A DNA stretch of 64,000 bases from Facklamia sp964471435 (GCA_964471435.1 CAYYGA010000001.1:149774-213773), one strand, 5' to 3'. Counted from the stretch's first letter, positions 24,636 through 33,551 are shown. Notes: generated by a model not told the origin, from the sequence alone. Translations and numbers: made by a program.

Positions 24636-24664
24636 ATTATATTAAATTACACTACTAACTACAA
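24636..24664 (-). promoter_or_regulatory. Promoter of the opp-type operon
   Basis: TTGTAG and TATAAT are separated by 17 bp on the minus strand, about 35-60 bp before the start codon. The -10 is a perfect consensus and the spacing ideal. Confidence 0.8.
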
Positions 24665-24766
24665 CGTATTTCATTGTCTATTAGAAAAAATAATAAATAG
24701 AAAATCTTACTTCAATTTTCCAGGGCGAATTTCCAATTATAAAATTCATTGTTCTGGACTAATCTC

Positions 24767-25573
24767 CTAAGCAATTATCAAACTCATTGAGATGACTGCC
24801 ATACCTGCAATCAACCCTCTTAATACCGTTTTATGATCCCCGTACTTGTGAGCAATCGGCAGGAGTTCATCAAAAGCAATATAAGACATTATTCCGGCAA
24901 TAATTGCAAACATAATTCCAAAAGTGGTCTGATTCATATATGGCTGCAGTATTAAATAACCTATAATTGCTCCTAATGGCTCAGTGATTCCGGATAAAAA
25001 GGATATTTTTACAGCCTTGCGTTTACTACCGGTAGCATAAAAAATTGGAACCGCTACTGATATACCTTCAGGGATATTATGAATAGCAATTGCAAGTCCT
25101 AAATTAATGCCTAAGACCGGGTCGCGTAAGGCGGCCATAAAACTTACCAGTCCTTCTGGGAAATTATGAATAGCAATTGCAAGAGCTGTCATTATTCCAG
25201 CGCGGAATAAAGCAGTAGAACTTTCAGTGGAAGATACTTTTTTTATTTGATCAGCGACAGCCATAGTTTCAATATCTGGTACCAATTTGTTCAAAAGAGC
25301 GATTAAACCCATACCTACAAAGAATGCGGCGATGGTAATCATTAAACCTTGATTATCTCCATAAATTGCTTCGAGTGACAGGCGTGCCTCTGGTAAAATT
25401 TCAAAAAAGGAAAGGAAGAGCATTACCCCAGCCGAAAAGCCTAGCGAGCCCGCTAAAAACCCTCTACCCAATTCTTCCTTATAATAAATAATCAAGCCGC
25501 CTATACCAGTAGATAAGCCTGCTATAAGAGTGATAGTAAAAGCAAATAGGTAGTTATTCAGCGATGAGTTCAT
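24767..25573 (-). CDS. ZIP-family divalent metal transporter (ZupT-like)
   Basis: A 268-aa membrane protein with about eight hydrophobic segments. The two metal-binding helices carry the ZIP signatures 'AIAIHNFPEGLVSFM' and 'GLAIAIHNIPEGISVAVP', with HNxPEG in each. The N-terminal 'LIAGLSTGIGGLIIYY' and the 'GFSAGVMLFLSFFEILPEA' segment are also typical of the ZupT branch. These proteins import Zn, Fe or Mn. It is monocistronic with an AAGAAGG/AAAGG ribosome region; no metal-regulator site is evident upstream. Confidence 0.93.
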   Translation of the reverse strand: MNSSLNNYLFAFTITLIAGLSTGIGGLIIYYKEELGRGFLAGSLGFSAGVMLFLSFFEILPEARLSLEAIYGDNQGLMITIAAFFVGMGLIALLNKLVPDIETMAVADQIKKVSSTESSTALFRAGIMTALAIAIHNFPEGLVSFMAALRDPVLGINLGLAIAIHNIPEGISVAVPIFYATGSKRKAVKISFLSGITEPLGAIIGYLILQPYMNQTTFGIMFAIIAGIMSYIAFDELLPIAHKYGDHKTVLRGLIAGMAVISMSLIIA

Positions 25574-25710
25574 CCTTTAACCTTCTTCCAAATAAGTTTG
25601 TTAACTTTTTAACAATAGTATAGCACAGAAACAACTATTAAAAGCAATGTTTTTTAAAATTATTTATAATATAAAACATAAAAGCGTATTCTCAAAATCA
25701 ATTTAAAATA

Positions 25711-25743
25711 AAGAACCATTCATTTACTTTATGAATGGTTCTT
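25711..25743 (-). terminator. Intrinsic terminator after the GNAT gene
   Basis: AAGAACCATTCAT (25711-25723) pairs perfectly with ATGAATGGTTCTT (25731-25743); T-rich sequence follows on the minus strand. Confidence 0.9.
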
Positions 25744-25761
25744 AAATGAATTTTCTTTAAT

Positions 25762-26319
25762 TTAACCCATTGTTTCAGGGAGCAAAATCGTCTCTAATTC
25801 AATATTGGCTTTAGTTTCACCTTCGCCGAAGATACTGGTATAAATCTTGTAGTAGTCGCTGAATTTTATTCGTTTAACTGTAGACATTAATTCCATCTCT
25901 ACCCCGTAACACATTACTGTAAAAGGAGCTGGGTTTAAATTATTCTTTAAATAAAAGGATTTTCGGCTCACACGCTGTCTTTGATTTTGAGAGCGTTGAT
26001 TATACGTATGTTCAATTTCTAAGAGTAACTCACCGTAGCGTTCTTTAAGTAGCTGTAATGCTCGGCTGCCGTAACCTTGGCCTCTGACTTCAGGGATAGT
26101 TGCGAAATAAGCTAACAGCGGAATTTCTTCCTGATGAAAAGTAATCGCTAAACCTATAAAATTACCCGAAGCCAATAAAGCTAAAACTTCACATTCGCCC
26201 TTACTAACTAATTCTCTTATCACAGACAGCTCGATCAGCTCTTCGGGTGGGAAAGCTGTATTGTATAAATTAATAATTTCTTCTAAATAATTTGGATGGC
26301 TGGCAAAGGCGAGCCCCAT
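25762..26319 (-). CDS. GNAT-family N-acetyltransferase
   Basis: A 185-aa cytosolic acetyltransferase. The acetyl-CoA pyrophosphate loop is 'IPEVRGQGYGSRALQLLK' (R/QxxGxG/A), after the beta-strand 'IPLLAYFATIPE'. It has an AAAAGGAG ribosome site and lies 19 bp after the thioesterase gene, so the two are cotranscribed. The acceptor is unknown. The tail after about residue 135 has no clear motif. Confidence 0.87.
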   Translation of the reverse strand: MGLAFASHPNYLEEIINLYNTAFPPEELIELSVIRELVSKGECEVLALLASGNFIGLAITFHQEEIPLLAYFATIPEVRGQGYGSRALQLLKERYGELLLEIEHTYNQRSQNQRQRVSRKSFYLKNNLNPAPFTVMCYGVEMELMSTVKRIKFSDYYKIYTSIFGEGETKANIELETILLPETMG

Positions 26320-26338
26320 AAAAATTCTCCTTTTTTAG

Positions 26339-27154
26339 TTAAATATTTCTGACCCAGGTAAAATGTAAGATGCAGGCTTCTTGATCAGTCGTTTCATTGT
26401 AAATCACTTGAAAAGACTCTAAACTTTCTAATGTTACCGCCTCTGGTTGTTCAGATGAGTCTTTTACCTTAATTACATTTGGCGGTAAAAAAGTTTCTAC
26501 CATTACTTGATGATCAGGCAAAATCTCACTTCCATATTTAATCGCTACTTTTTCCAGTGAAAAATTAGTCAAGATAGAAAGTGGCATTGCCCGAGCACCC
26601 CAACGGATGTAAACTAAATTATTTACGTGCTGATTTAAATCAATATCCTCAGGTGCTATTGTCTGAGAGTTTATAGAATAACTGCTCACATCTTCAGGCT
26701 GAATAATTTTTTCCCGTATTTGATAATAGGAGCTATCAATTAAATTATGTTCTATTAATTTTTTTGCCGGAACACGGGCCATTTTACGCGTGGATAAATT
26801 AATGATGGTGTATTGAATTTGAAACTCCATCAGTAACTTGTTATCTGCTCTTATCCCAAACCACCGATCCACAAAAAAGCGATTGGCATTACTCACACGC
26901 GTTTCGATTTCAATTTCGGTTCCGATTGAAGGATAGTCGAATACGTGAAAATGATTTTGGGTGATGACCCAGGTTTCCTGAGGTTCAAGAAATGAAACAG
27001 CCAGCTGTTGACTAATATATTGATCATGGTCACCGGAGGTTTGAATAACCATTTCTAATAGTTTAGGAAAATTAAAAATATTTTTGGTTAAATAAAAATC
27101 TTCATCTACTAAGAATTTATTAATATAGCTAATATTGACCATACTATTCGTCAT
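26339..27154 (-). CDS. Acyl-ACP thioesterase (FatA/FatB-like, double hotdog)
   Basis: A 271-aa cytosolic enzyme that releases fatty acids from acyl-ACP. Two hotdog halves are visible. The C-terminal half carries the Asp-x-Asn-x-His active-site pattern in 'EDIDLNQHVNNLVYIRWGA', and the N-terminal half has 'ETWVITQNHFHVFDYPSIG' and 'RFFVDRWFGIR'. The length is normal for bacterial acyl-ACP thioesterases of Lactobacillales. It is the first gene of a two-gene unit with the GNAT gene, using ATG behind AAGGAGTT. Confidence 0.9.
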   Translation of the reverse strand: MTNSMVNISYINKFLVDEDFYLTKNIFNFPKLLEMVIQTSGDHDQYISQQLAVSFLEPQETWVITQNHFHVFDYPSIGTEIEIETRVSNANRFFVDRWFGIRADNKLLMEFQIQYTIINLSTRKMARVPAKKLIEHNLIDSSYYQIREKIIQPEDVSSYSINSQTIAPEDIDLNQHVNNLVYIRWGARAMPLSILTNFSLEKVAIKYGSEILPDHQVMVETFLPPNVIKVKDSSEQPEAVTLESLESFQVIYNETTDQEACILHFTWVRNI

Positions 27155-27201
27155 TCAATAACTCCTTCACTTTTAAACATATAATTATAAGTATACAACA
27201 A

Positions 27202-27227
27202 AAATAGCCTATTTGTATAGGCTATTT
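27202..27227 (-). terminator. Intrinsic terminator after the GlsB-like gene
   Basis: AAATAGCCTAT (27202-27212) pairs with ATAGGCTATTT (27217-27227) around a TTGT loop. It lies just downstream of the GlsB-like stop codon. Confidence 0.8.
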
Positions 27228-27251
27228 CTAGTTTAAATATTTTATTAAAAG

Positions 27252-27506
27252 TTATCTTCGATTTGTCCCTGTAGATCTTAGTATTGCTGATACGATAGCG
27301 ATTAAGATAATTGCACCAAGTAATGCTGGAAAAATAAAAATTCCGCCTAGTTCAGGACCAAATTGAAAGAACTGTCCACCTAACCAGGAACCTAGCATCC
27401 CCGCAATAATATTACCTATAATTCCACCAGGAACATCTTTACCTAAAATTGCACCGGCTAACCATCCGATTACGCCACCTACAATTAACGTCCATAACCA
27501 TCCCAT
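27252..27506 (-). CDS. GlsB/YeaQ/YmgE-family stress membrane protein
   Basis: An 84-aa protein of three hydrophobic, glycine-rich helices: 'WLWTLIVGGVIGWLAGAIL', 'GGIIGNIIAGMLGSWLGG' and 'IFIFPALLGAIILIAIVSAIL'. These are the hallmarks of the transglycosylase-associated (GlsB/YeaQ) family. The start is placed at ATG 27506 behind GAGAGG; a longer frame to 27614 lacks a ribosome site and adds 36 unrelated residues. In related Gram-positives GlsB anchors Asp23-type stress proteins, but no asp23 gene is in the window. Confidence 0.9.
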   Translation of the reverse strand: MGWLWTLIVGGVIGWLAGAILGKDVPGGIIGNIIAGMLGSWLGGQFFQFGPELGGIFIFPALLGAIILIAIVSAILRSTGTNRR

Positions 27507-27664
27507 AATAAGTACCTCTCTTTCAAAAAAATATTTTTTACTATATTTAAAGTATATTATAGACTCATGGTTTTTTCCAACAATATGCTCATAAGTGTAA
27601 TTAAATTGATTCAACTACTCTTAAAGCTTTATCGTCGAATTATCAACCGTGTCTCAACTCATCC

Positions 27665-28237
27665 CTACTTGCGCTCTATCCATACACAAGGAAGTGTTTG
27701 ACTGGCGGCGATAATGGCCTGATTTTTACCATGGTTATCCCACGCCCGGTAAAAAAGTTTTCCGTCCTCATTATAACCGTAACCATATACCAGCACCCAG
27801 TGGTTGCCGTATTTACTGCCTAAAAATTTCATTGTTCCTACGATAAGCGGTAAAGGACTTTCTTTTTTTAATTGACCTAATGCTTGGCTCTCACTTACTA
27901 AATGCCACTTAATTTGGTAAGAATCATCCTCCGCAAAGAAATCTTGTAAAGCTTTAACAATATCCCAAATATAAGATCCTTTATACAAAGGGTTTTGGTC
28001 AATCCGCGGTTTAAATGCTGTGATTAATTTATCCATATCCAGTACATACCCGCGATCATGCTTGATGGTATAATGGACAAGTACGGCTGCTGTATAAGTT
28101 CCGCAAAAGCCTGGTTTTTCTCTATTCACATACTTACGGTAAGGGCGAATATTCTTAGGCGTAATTCCCTGCCACTCATTAGGTAATTCATGACTTTTAT
28201 AAGTGTGCTGAAACTTAATTTTTTTCCTCTTTTTCAC
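27665..28237 (-). CDS. C39-like papain-fold protein, no signal peptide
   Basis: A 190-aa protein with a papain-like triad pattern: Cys45 in 'EKPGFCGTYTAAVLVHY', His146 in 'YGNHWVLVYGYGYN' and Asp167/Asn168 in 'RAWDNHG'. This fits the peptidase C39-like fold. The N-terminus is basic ('MKKRKKIKFQHTYKSH') and not hydrophobic, so it is probably cytosolic. It starts at GTG behind AAGGAGG. It is a single gene with no bacteriocin or ABC exporter nearby, so it is not an obvious bacteriocin leader peptidase. Activity as a protease is inferred only. Confidence 0.72.
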   Translation of the reverse strand: MKKRKKIKFQHTYKSHELPNEWQGITPKNIRPYRKYVNREKPGFCGTYTAAVLVHYTIKHDRGYVLDMDKLITAFKPRIDQNPLYKGSYIWDIVKALQDFFAEDDSYQIKWHLVSESQALGQLKKESPLPLIVGTMKFLGSKYGNHWVLVYGYGYNEDGKLFYRAWDNHGKNQAIIAASQTLPCVWIERK

Positions 28238-28275
28238 TATCCGCCTCCTTCCTCTCTTAGCTTAAATTTACTCTA

Positions 28276-28322
28276 AAAAGACACCATGCTCAACAAAAAT
28301 GCTTGTGAAGCTGGTGTCTTTT
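28276..28322 (-). terminator. Intrinsic terminator after the DEAD-box gene
   Basis: AAAAGACACCA (28276-28286) pairs with TGGTGTCTTTT (28312-28322), with A- and T-runs on either side. Confidence 0.82.
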
Positions 28323-28425
28323 TTTGAAAAATGAAAGTTTTTCTCAAATATGCAGGCCTTAAAAGCAAGACAGCTCCTGGCCGATTCTAATGGAAGACAG
28401 TCCCTATAATAGCTAACTTAGTAGA

Positions 28426-29682
28426 CTAAGATCGTTTCCTACCTTTATTTTTTTGCTTTTTCAGTCTTTTTTTATTCTTCTTTTTTGTTTTTGATGAAGG
28501 TGATCTTTCCGACTCACTACCTTTTTTTACTGATTTAAAATCAGTTGCTTTTGGTATTTCACTGACCAGCTGCCGCTTATAAATAAATCGCCATTCAGGT
28601 TGAAGCTTTAACTTTTTCAGTAAATCCATTAAATCTCTGGATTCTTGCTGATTAACTAAAGATAGTACATAGCCTTCTTTTCCCATTCGTCCGGTACGGC
28701 CCGAGCGGTGTAGATAGACCTTAGGATCCTCCACTCTATTATAATGGATAATATAAGGGACATCTGCTAAATCCAGCCCCCGTGCTGCTACATCAGTGGT
28801 CAACAAATACACTGCTTGTTTTTGTGAGAAAATTTGAATAGCCATCTTACGTTCTGTATTAGATAACTGACTGTGTAAGGTGACAACAGGGATATTATCG
28901 TACAGTAATTTAGCGGCAACCGATTCAAGCTCATTGACTTGCTCAAAGAAAACAATTGCCTGCATGTCATCAAACTGCCCCAAACGGCGTAACTGAGCTG
29001 CTTTGTCGCGATTCGTGCTCTCAATTAAAAAATGTTGGATCTGCTCTGGTACTTTTTCATCTCCTATTACTATCCATTGAGGCTGGATCGATTCGGATGT
29101 TTCTTTTTCAATCGCTGCTTTCAAATCGGATGATTGGGTTGCCGAAAACCAAGAGTAGGTAACATCTCTCATTAAACGCTTTTGGATTTCTTCTACTAAA
29201 GCTACTTGTTGACCTTGCGAGAGTAAAAGATAGTCAGCTTCATCAAAGACTACAGTGTCAACCTTATGCACTTTCAATTTAGCAGATTGATTCAATAACT
29301 CCAAGAAACGGCCCGGAGTAGCAACTACAAGCTCAGGTTTCTCTTTTAATCTATCTACCTGACGCTTAATGTTAGCTCCCCCTATTAAGGTTTGGGAGGT
29401 AATCCCCAGACTCTCTGACCAGTCTTCTGCGACTCTTCCAATCTGTTGTGCCAGTTCTTGAGAAGGAGCAAAGACAAGCGCTTGAAGCTGTCCATTTGCT
29501 TTAAGACGCGTTAGAATTGGCAGTAAATAAGCGAGTGTCTTACCACTTCCGGTGGGTGAAATTCCCACTACTGCCTCCTTATTTAACATCAAATCAAAAG
29601 TTTTCATTTGAATAGCCGTAGGCTGATTAAAATTGCTGGCTTCCCATTTTTCTTTTAACGCTGGTGATAATTTGTTTAGCAT
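28426..29682 (-). CDS. DEAD-box ATP-dependent RNA helicase
   Basis: A 418-aa RNA helicase. Motifs in order: Q motif 'FNQPTAIQ', motif I 'SPTGSGKT', Ia 'FAPSQELAQQIG', Ib 'TPGRFLELL', II 'VFDEADYLL', III 'FSATQ', IV-V 'LLTTDVAARGLDLADV' and VI 'HRSGRTGRMGK'. A Lys-rich tail of about 30 residues ('KTKKKNKKRLKKQKNKGRK') likely binds RNA. The start is ATG 29682 behind AGGAG; a longer start adds seven residues without a ribosome site. It resembles the YfmL/CshB group, which acts in ribosome assembly or cold adaptation, but the subgroup is not certain. Confidence 0.94.
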   Translation of the reverse strand: MLNKLSPALKEKWEASNFNQPTAIQMKTFDLMLNKEAVVGISPTGSGKTLAYLLPILTRLKANGQLQALVFAPSQELAQQIGRVAEDWSESLGITSQTLIGGANIKRQVDRLKEKPELVVATPGRFLELLNQSAKLKVHKVDTVVFDEADYLLLSQGQQVALVEEIQKRLMRDVTYSWFSATQSSDLKAAIEKETSESIQPQWIVIGDEKVPEQIQHFLIESTNRDKAAQLRRLGQFDDMQAIVFFEQVNELESVAAKLLYDNIPVVTLHSQLSNTERKMAIQIFSQKQAVYLLTTDVAARGLDLADVPYIIHYNRVEDPKVYLHRSGRTGRMGKEGYVLSLVNQQESRDLMDLLKKLKLQPEWRFIYKRQLVSEIPKATDFKSVKKGSESERSPSSKTKKKNKKRLKKQKNKGRKRS

Positions 29683-29741
29683 AGTATCTCCTAATTTCTT
29701 CATTATATTCTTTCATGTGACTTATCGGTTACAGAAAAGAA

Positions 29742-29776
29742 TAACGGTTGAAAATCTTAGTGACTTTCAGCCGTTA
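29742..29776 (-). terminator. Intrinsic terminator after the Gfo/Idh gene
   Basis: TAACGGTTGAAA (29742-29753) pairs with TTTCAGCCGTTA (29765-29776), including a G-U pair, with T-rich sequence downstream on the minus strand. Confidence 0.78.
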
Positions 29777-29801
29777 ATTTTTTCCCTGTCTAAAACCTCG
29801 A

Positions 29802-30812
29802 TTAAAATAATTTAGCTGATTGACGTAACAACTCCATCGTTTGAGTTACTTGAAGGCTTAATTGGCGCCATGATTCGTAACGAACTTCATTATGAATATT
29901 ATCTTTATTTTCGATAATTTCGGCAAAATTCAACAATTCATCATACATCGGATTTGCAGGTTTGTAATCAATGATTTGACTGACTTCTCCCTCACGATTC
30001 ACTAACTGAGCATCTGTTATACGGGAGATATCTTTGATAATAAAAGTTTCATCTCCAATGTATATTTCTGAAGGCATCTGAGAATAGACGGCTTTTGAAA
30101 TAACAATCGTAATTTGAGTTTTTGCATATTGAAGAATGATGGTTCCAAACAAATCAATTTGTTCCCCGTCATCGACAGCATGATACCGCACAGACTTAGG
30201 CATGCCAAACAAATCTAAAGCGATATAGAGTGGATAAACACCTAAATCCATCAAAGTTCCTCCTTGATACTCAGCGTTAAAAACATTGGGCACCGGCCAC
30301 TTGTTTTCTTTCGCTTCCAGATAAGTATCATAACGCGAAGAGTATTGACAGAAGTTAAAATTAGCTCCCAACAACGGATATTCTGTTTCCTCGATTTTTT
30401 TCAATATAAGTTGACGCAGCCGTTTGTAATTTCGATTATGATAATGCATAGCGCCTTCGAATATATAAACCTTTTTTTGATCTGCTAAAGTAAAAAGTTC
30501 ACGCCATTCCCGGGTTGTTGCAACAATTGGCTTTTCAACAATTACATGCTTGCCGGCGGCTACTGCCATTTTTGCCTGGGTATAATGTAAGGAGTTTGGA
30601 CTTGCGATATATATAAGATCGATTGCGGGATCATATAATATATTATTTAATTCTTCTGTATAGTAATCAGCTTGAAAAGTATCTGCTATTTTTTTGGCTG
30701 TATTACTGTGGCGGGAGTACACAGCTTTCAATTGATAACGCTGGGTCAATCGTGCTGCTTCAATCATTTGTTCGGTAATCCAAGAAGTACCAATGGTTGC
30801 AAATTTAAGCAT
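29802..30812 (-). CDS. Gfo/Idh/MocA-family NAD(P)-dependent oxidoreductase
   Basis: A 336-aa cytosolic dehydrogenase. The N-terminal Rossmann fold begins 'LKFATIGTSWITEQMIEAA'; 'IDLIYIASPNSLHYTQAKMA' and 'GKHVIVEKPIVATTREW' form the nucleotide-binding half with the family's EKP motif. The C-terminal half has 'GGTLMDLGVYPLYIALDLFG', where GxxxDxGxY..A..L is typical. Substrates in this family are usually sugars, inositols or dihydrodiols. It stands alone, so its pathway is unknown. Confidence 0.93.
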   Translation of the reverse strand: MLKFATIGTSWITEQMIEAARLTQRYQLKAVYSRHSNTAKKIADTFQADYYTEELNNILYDPAIDLIYIASPNSLHYTQAKMAVAAGKHVIVEKPIVATTREWRELFTLADQKKVYIFEGAMHYHNRNYKRLRQLILKKIEETEYPLLGANFNFCQYSSRYDTYLEAKENKWPVPNVFNAEYQGGTLMDLGVYPLYIALDLFGMPKSVRYHAVDDGEQIDLFGTIILQYAKTQITIVISKAVYSQMPSEIYIGDETFIIKDISRITDAQLVNREGEVSQIIDYKPANPMYDELLNFAEIIENKDNIHNEVRYESWRQLSLQVTQTMELLRQSAKLF

Positions 30813-31003
30813 CCTTATCTTTCCTTTCCCACTCCTATGTTAATATTTATATTTTGTGGAATTATCCTATAGTTTGAACTAAGTGAGTACGGGCGGTAAT
30901 ATGCCGCCGGTGGTGTTGGAATTTTGCTTCCACTTCCTCTTATAACTACCTTTAGTATAACACAGGCCGTAAGCAATAAGCACTAATAAGCTGAGATAAA
31001 ACA

Positions 31004-31012
31004 TGCTATAAT
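31004..31012 (+). promoter_or_regulatory. Extended -10 promoter for the OB-like protein/uvrC pair
   Basis: TGCTATAAT is a perfect extended -10 (TGnTATAAT) about 30 nt before the start at 31043. No strong -35 accompanies it, which an extended -10 can tolerate. Confidence 0.65.
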
Positions 31013-31042
31013 AGCTCTATATAAAGCTTAAGGAGGAAGTCA

Positions 31043-31453
31043 ATGGAAGATAAATTCCAGTTCAAAGGCAGAGTCACCTACCAAAAAATAGTTAAAGCCC
31101 AAGATCCTACATTAGTATTATTTAAATTAAAGTTAATTGATCATGACCACTATAATTCAATGCCCACCAGCCCGACCTCTAGTGACTTTCATTCTCAACT
31201 CATTGAGGATTCTAAAGCTGTTCAAAAAGACTTATCCTCTAAAATTGATTCTTCCAAAGAATTCTCAGCACTCATTGCCCGGAAGCCGTTGACTTTCTTG
31301 TTAGAAGTAAGCATTGATGATATAATAATAATTTATGGACACTTTAATCACAAAGAACAGTTTATAACAGAGAAATACTTGGTAGTGAACAAACAAAAGC
31401 CTGCAGCTACTCCGCCCCATTTAACTTATCCCACAAAAAAAGATAAACACTGA
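31043..31453 (+). CDS. Unknown protein with possible OB-type fold, upstream of uvrC
   Basis: A 136-aa protein with an AAGGAGGAAG ribosome site. Beta-rich ends ('FQFKGRVTYQKIVKAQDP', 'LTFLLEVSIDDIIIIYGHFN' and 'EQFITEKYLVVN') flank a polar, Ser-rich middle (residues about 38-75). The pattern of an OB-like or ssDNA-binding-like barrel is suggestive but weak. It ends 37 bp before uvrC and probably shares its promoter, so a repair-related role is possible. It is not recognised as a named family. Confidence 0.68.
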   Translation: MEDKFQFKGRVTYQKIVKAQDPTLVLFKLKLIDHDHYNSMPTSPTSSDFHSQLIEDSKAVQKDLSSKIDSSKEFSALIARKPLTFLLEVSIDDIIIIYGHFNHKEQFITEKYLVVNKQKPAATPPHLTYPTKKDKH

Positions 31454-31490
31454 TAAATAATTTTACTGAAAATAGAAAGGAGTTACTGGA

Positions 31491-33467
31491 TTGAAAGAAA
31501 ATCATTCTAAGCATCCAAATAAAAAGGAGTCCGTGCAAAATGAAGTAGATTCTAACCAGCAAAAGGATAACATTCTGTCAAAAAGAATTAAATCTTTTGA
31601 AAAAAATGTGAATGAACATAAGCAGCTTGAGTCTTTAAGAACAGACTCCTCCTCTATTTCCTCAGCTGATGAAAGTCCTGAAGAGATACGTGCGAGAATT
31701 GAAGATAAGCTGGCACTGCTTCCTGATGATCCCGGCTGCTATTTAATGAAAAATAAAGCTGGTGAGATTATCTATGTAGGAAAGGCCAAAAATCTTAAAA
31801 ACCGGGTACGTTCTTATTTCAGAGGTGCTCATGATTTAAAAACCACTAAGTTAGTATCTGAAATAAATCACTTTGAAACGATTATCACTAACAGCGATAA
31901 AGAAGCCTTGATATTAGAAATTAATCTGATTCAAGAGTATAAACCGCAATATAACATTCGACTTAAAGATGGGACAATGTATCCCTTTTTAAAAATTACC
32001 AACGAAGCGGATCCTCAACTCATTATTACTAATCAAGTAAAAAAAGACGGTGGCCATTACTTTGGCCCATTTCCTAATGTTCTGGCTGCCACCAGCACCC
32101 AGCAGCTGCTTCACCGGGTATACCCTTTAAGACGGTGTGGTAAAAATGAAAAACGTGCTTGCTTTTATTACCATTTAGGTCAGTGTATCGGTTGTTGTGA
32201 TCATGAAATTTCTGCTGAAACTTATCAAAAACAAATTGCCAATATTAAGCGGTTCTTCAATGGGGACGTTAATTCAATAAAAAATGAATTAAAAAGTAAA
32301 ATGGCGAAAGCTTCAGAAAAGCTGGAATTTGAACAAGCAGCTGATTACCGTGACCAAATTGACTATATAGAAACAACGGTTGAAAGACAAAGCATTATGA
32401 GTCAAGACTATGACAATATGGACGTCTTTAATTATACTTATGACCGCGGATGGTTGTCCATTCAAGTCTTTTTACTGCGTCAAGGCTCAATTTTAAAGCG
32501 GAAAGCAGCTCTCTACCCCACTTACGGTGAGCGCGATCCAGAAGAAGAAGTAACAACTTATATTGCACGTTTTTATAAAGAACAAACTCATATTATGCCG
32601 CGCGCTATTTTAGTGCCTTCAGATGTAGACCATAAAGTACTGGAAGAGATTTTTAATATTCCTGTCCAAACTCCGTTAAGAGGAAAAAAGCGTAGTTTAC
32701 TGGAATTATGTGAAAAAAACGCAAAAATTTCCCTCGATGAAAAGTTCCGGCTGATTGAAATGAATACCCGCAAAACTCTAGGAGCTGTAGAAGAATTAGC
32801 GAATTTACTCAATATTCCTCAAGCCAGCTATATTGAAGCATTTGACCACTCTAACATTCAAGGATCTAATTCAGTCTCTGGGATGGTGGTCTACCGTGAC
32901 GGTAAACCAGATCGTAAAGGATACCGTAAATATAAAATTAAAACTGTCAAAGGTAGTAATGAATTTGCTCACACACAAGAAGTCATCCGCCGACGTTATA
33001 CACGTCTTTTAAGAGAAGAAAAACCTTTACCGGACTTAATTTTGATGGACGGGGGCATTATACAAGTCAGAGCAGCCCGGGATGTCATCGAAAATGAACT
33101 GGGCTTAGCTATTCCTGTAGCAGGAATGGTAAAAGATGACCGTCACAAAACGGCCTCACTCTTAGACGGTTTTACGGAAAAAATTGTTGAAGTGGACCCG
33201 CGTTCCCAGGCTTTTCATTTTGTTCAGCGTGTCCAGGAAGAAGTGCATCGATTTGCTATTTCTTATCACCGACAAGTGCGTTCAAAGAGTCAATTTGGTT
33301 CGCGCTTAGATCAAATTGAAGGAGTAGGACCTGCCACCCGGACAAAATTATTAAAACATTTTAAATCACTTAAAAAAATTAAAGATGCCGATGTCGATGA
33401 ACTTAGACGTATTGGAGTCACACGCCCAGTGGCCAAAAGAATTTTAGAAGAATTAAATACTGATTAA
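31491..33467 (+). CDS. uvrC: Excinuclease ABC subunit C
   Basis: A 658-aa nuclease that makes both incisions in nucleotide excision repair. The GIY-YIG domain begins at 'LPDDPGCYLMKNKAGEIIYV'; the UVR region 'EKLEFEQAADYRDQIDYIE', the RNase H-like domain 'IEAFDHSNIQGSNSVSGMVV' and the C-terminal helix-hairpin-helix 'LDQIEGVGPATRTKLLKHF' follow. It starts at TTG behind AGAAAGGAG. Before the usual start of UvrC there are about 70 extra polar residues rich in Lys, Glu and Ser, which are not part of any known domain. There is no alternative start with a ribosome site, so the extension appears real. Confidence 0.95.
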   Translation: MKENHSKHPNKKESVQNEVDSNQQKDNILSKRIKSFEKNVNEHKQLESLRTDSSSISSADESPEEIRARIEDKLALLPDDPGCYLMKNKAGEIIYVGKAKNLKNRVRSYFRGAHDLKTTKLVSEINHFETIITNSDKEALILEINLIQEYKPQYNIRLKDGTMYPFLKITNEADPQLIITNQVKKDGGHYFGPFPNVLAATSTQQLLHRVYPLRRCGKNEKRACFYYHLGQCIGCCDHEISAETYQKQIANIKRFFNGDVNSIKNELKSKMAKASEKLEFEQAADYRDQIDYIETTVERQSIMSQDYDNMDVFNYTYDRGWLSIQVFLLRQGSILKRKAALYPTYGERDPEEEVTTYIARFYKEQTHIMPRAILVPSDVDHKVLEEIFNIPVQTPLRGKKRSLLELCEKNAKISLDEKFRLIEMNTRKTLGAVEELANLLNIPQASYIEAFDHSNIQGSNSVSGMVVYRDGKPDRKGYRKYKIKTVKGSNEFAHTQEVIRRRYTRLLREEKPLPDLILMDGGIIQVRAARDVIENELGLAIPVAGMVKDDRHKTASLLDGFTEKIVEVDPRSQAFHFVQRVQEEVHRFAISYHRQVRSKSQFGSRLDQIEGVGPATRTKLLKHFKSLKKIKDADVDELRRIGVTRPVAKRILEELNTD

Positions 33468-33490
33468 GCTATAACTATTAATATAAATTA

Positions 33491-33551
33491 AAAAGAGCAT
33501 TAGGAGAGAACTTTCTTAAGGTAGTTTGTTCTCTATACCTAATGCTCTTTT
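33491..33551. terminator. Bidirectional terminator between uvrC and yitT
   Basis: AAAAGAGCATTAGG (33491-33504) pairs with CCTAATGCTCTTTT (33538-33551); an inner AGAGAAC/GTTCTCT extends the stem. A- and T-runs flank it, and it lies between convergent genes. Confidence 0.92.

Noticed and set aside
28800..29162. Short frames on both strands within the DEAD-box gene.
   Set aside because: They overlap conserved helicase motifs in the main frame and lack ribosome sites.
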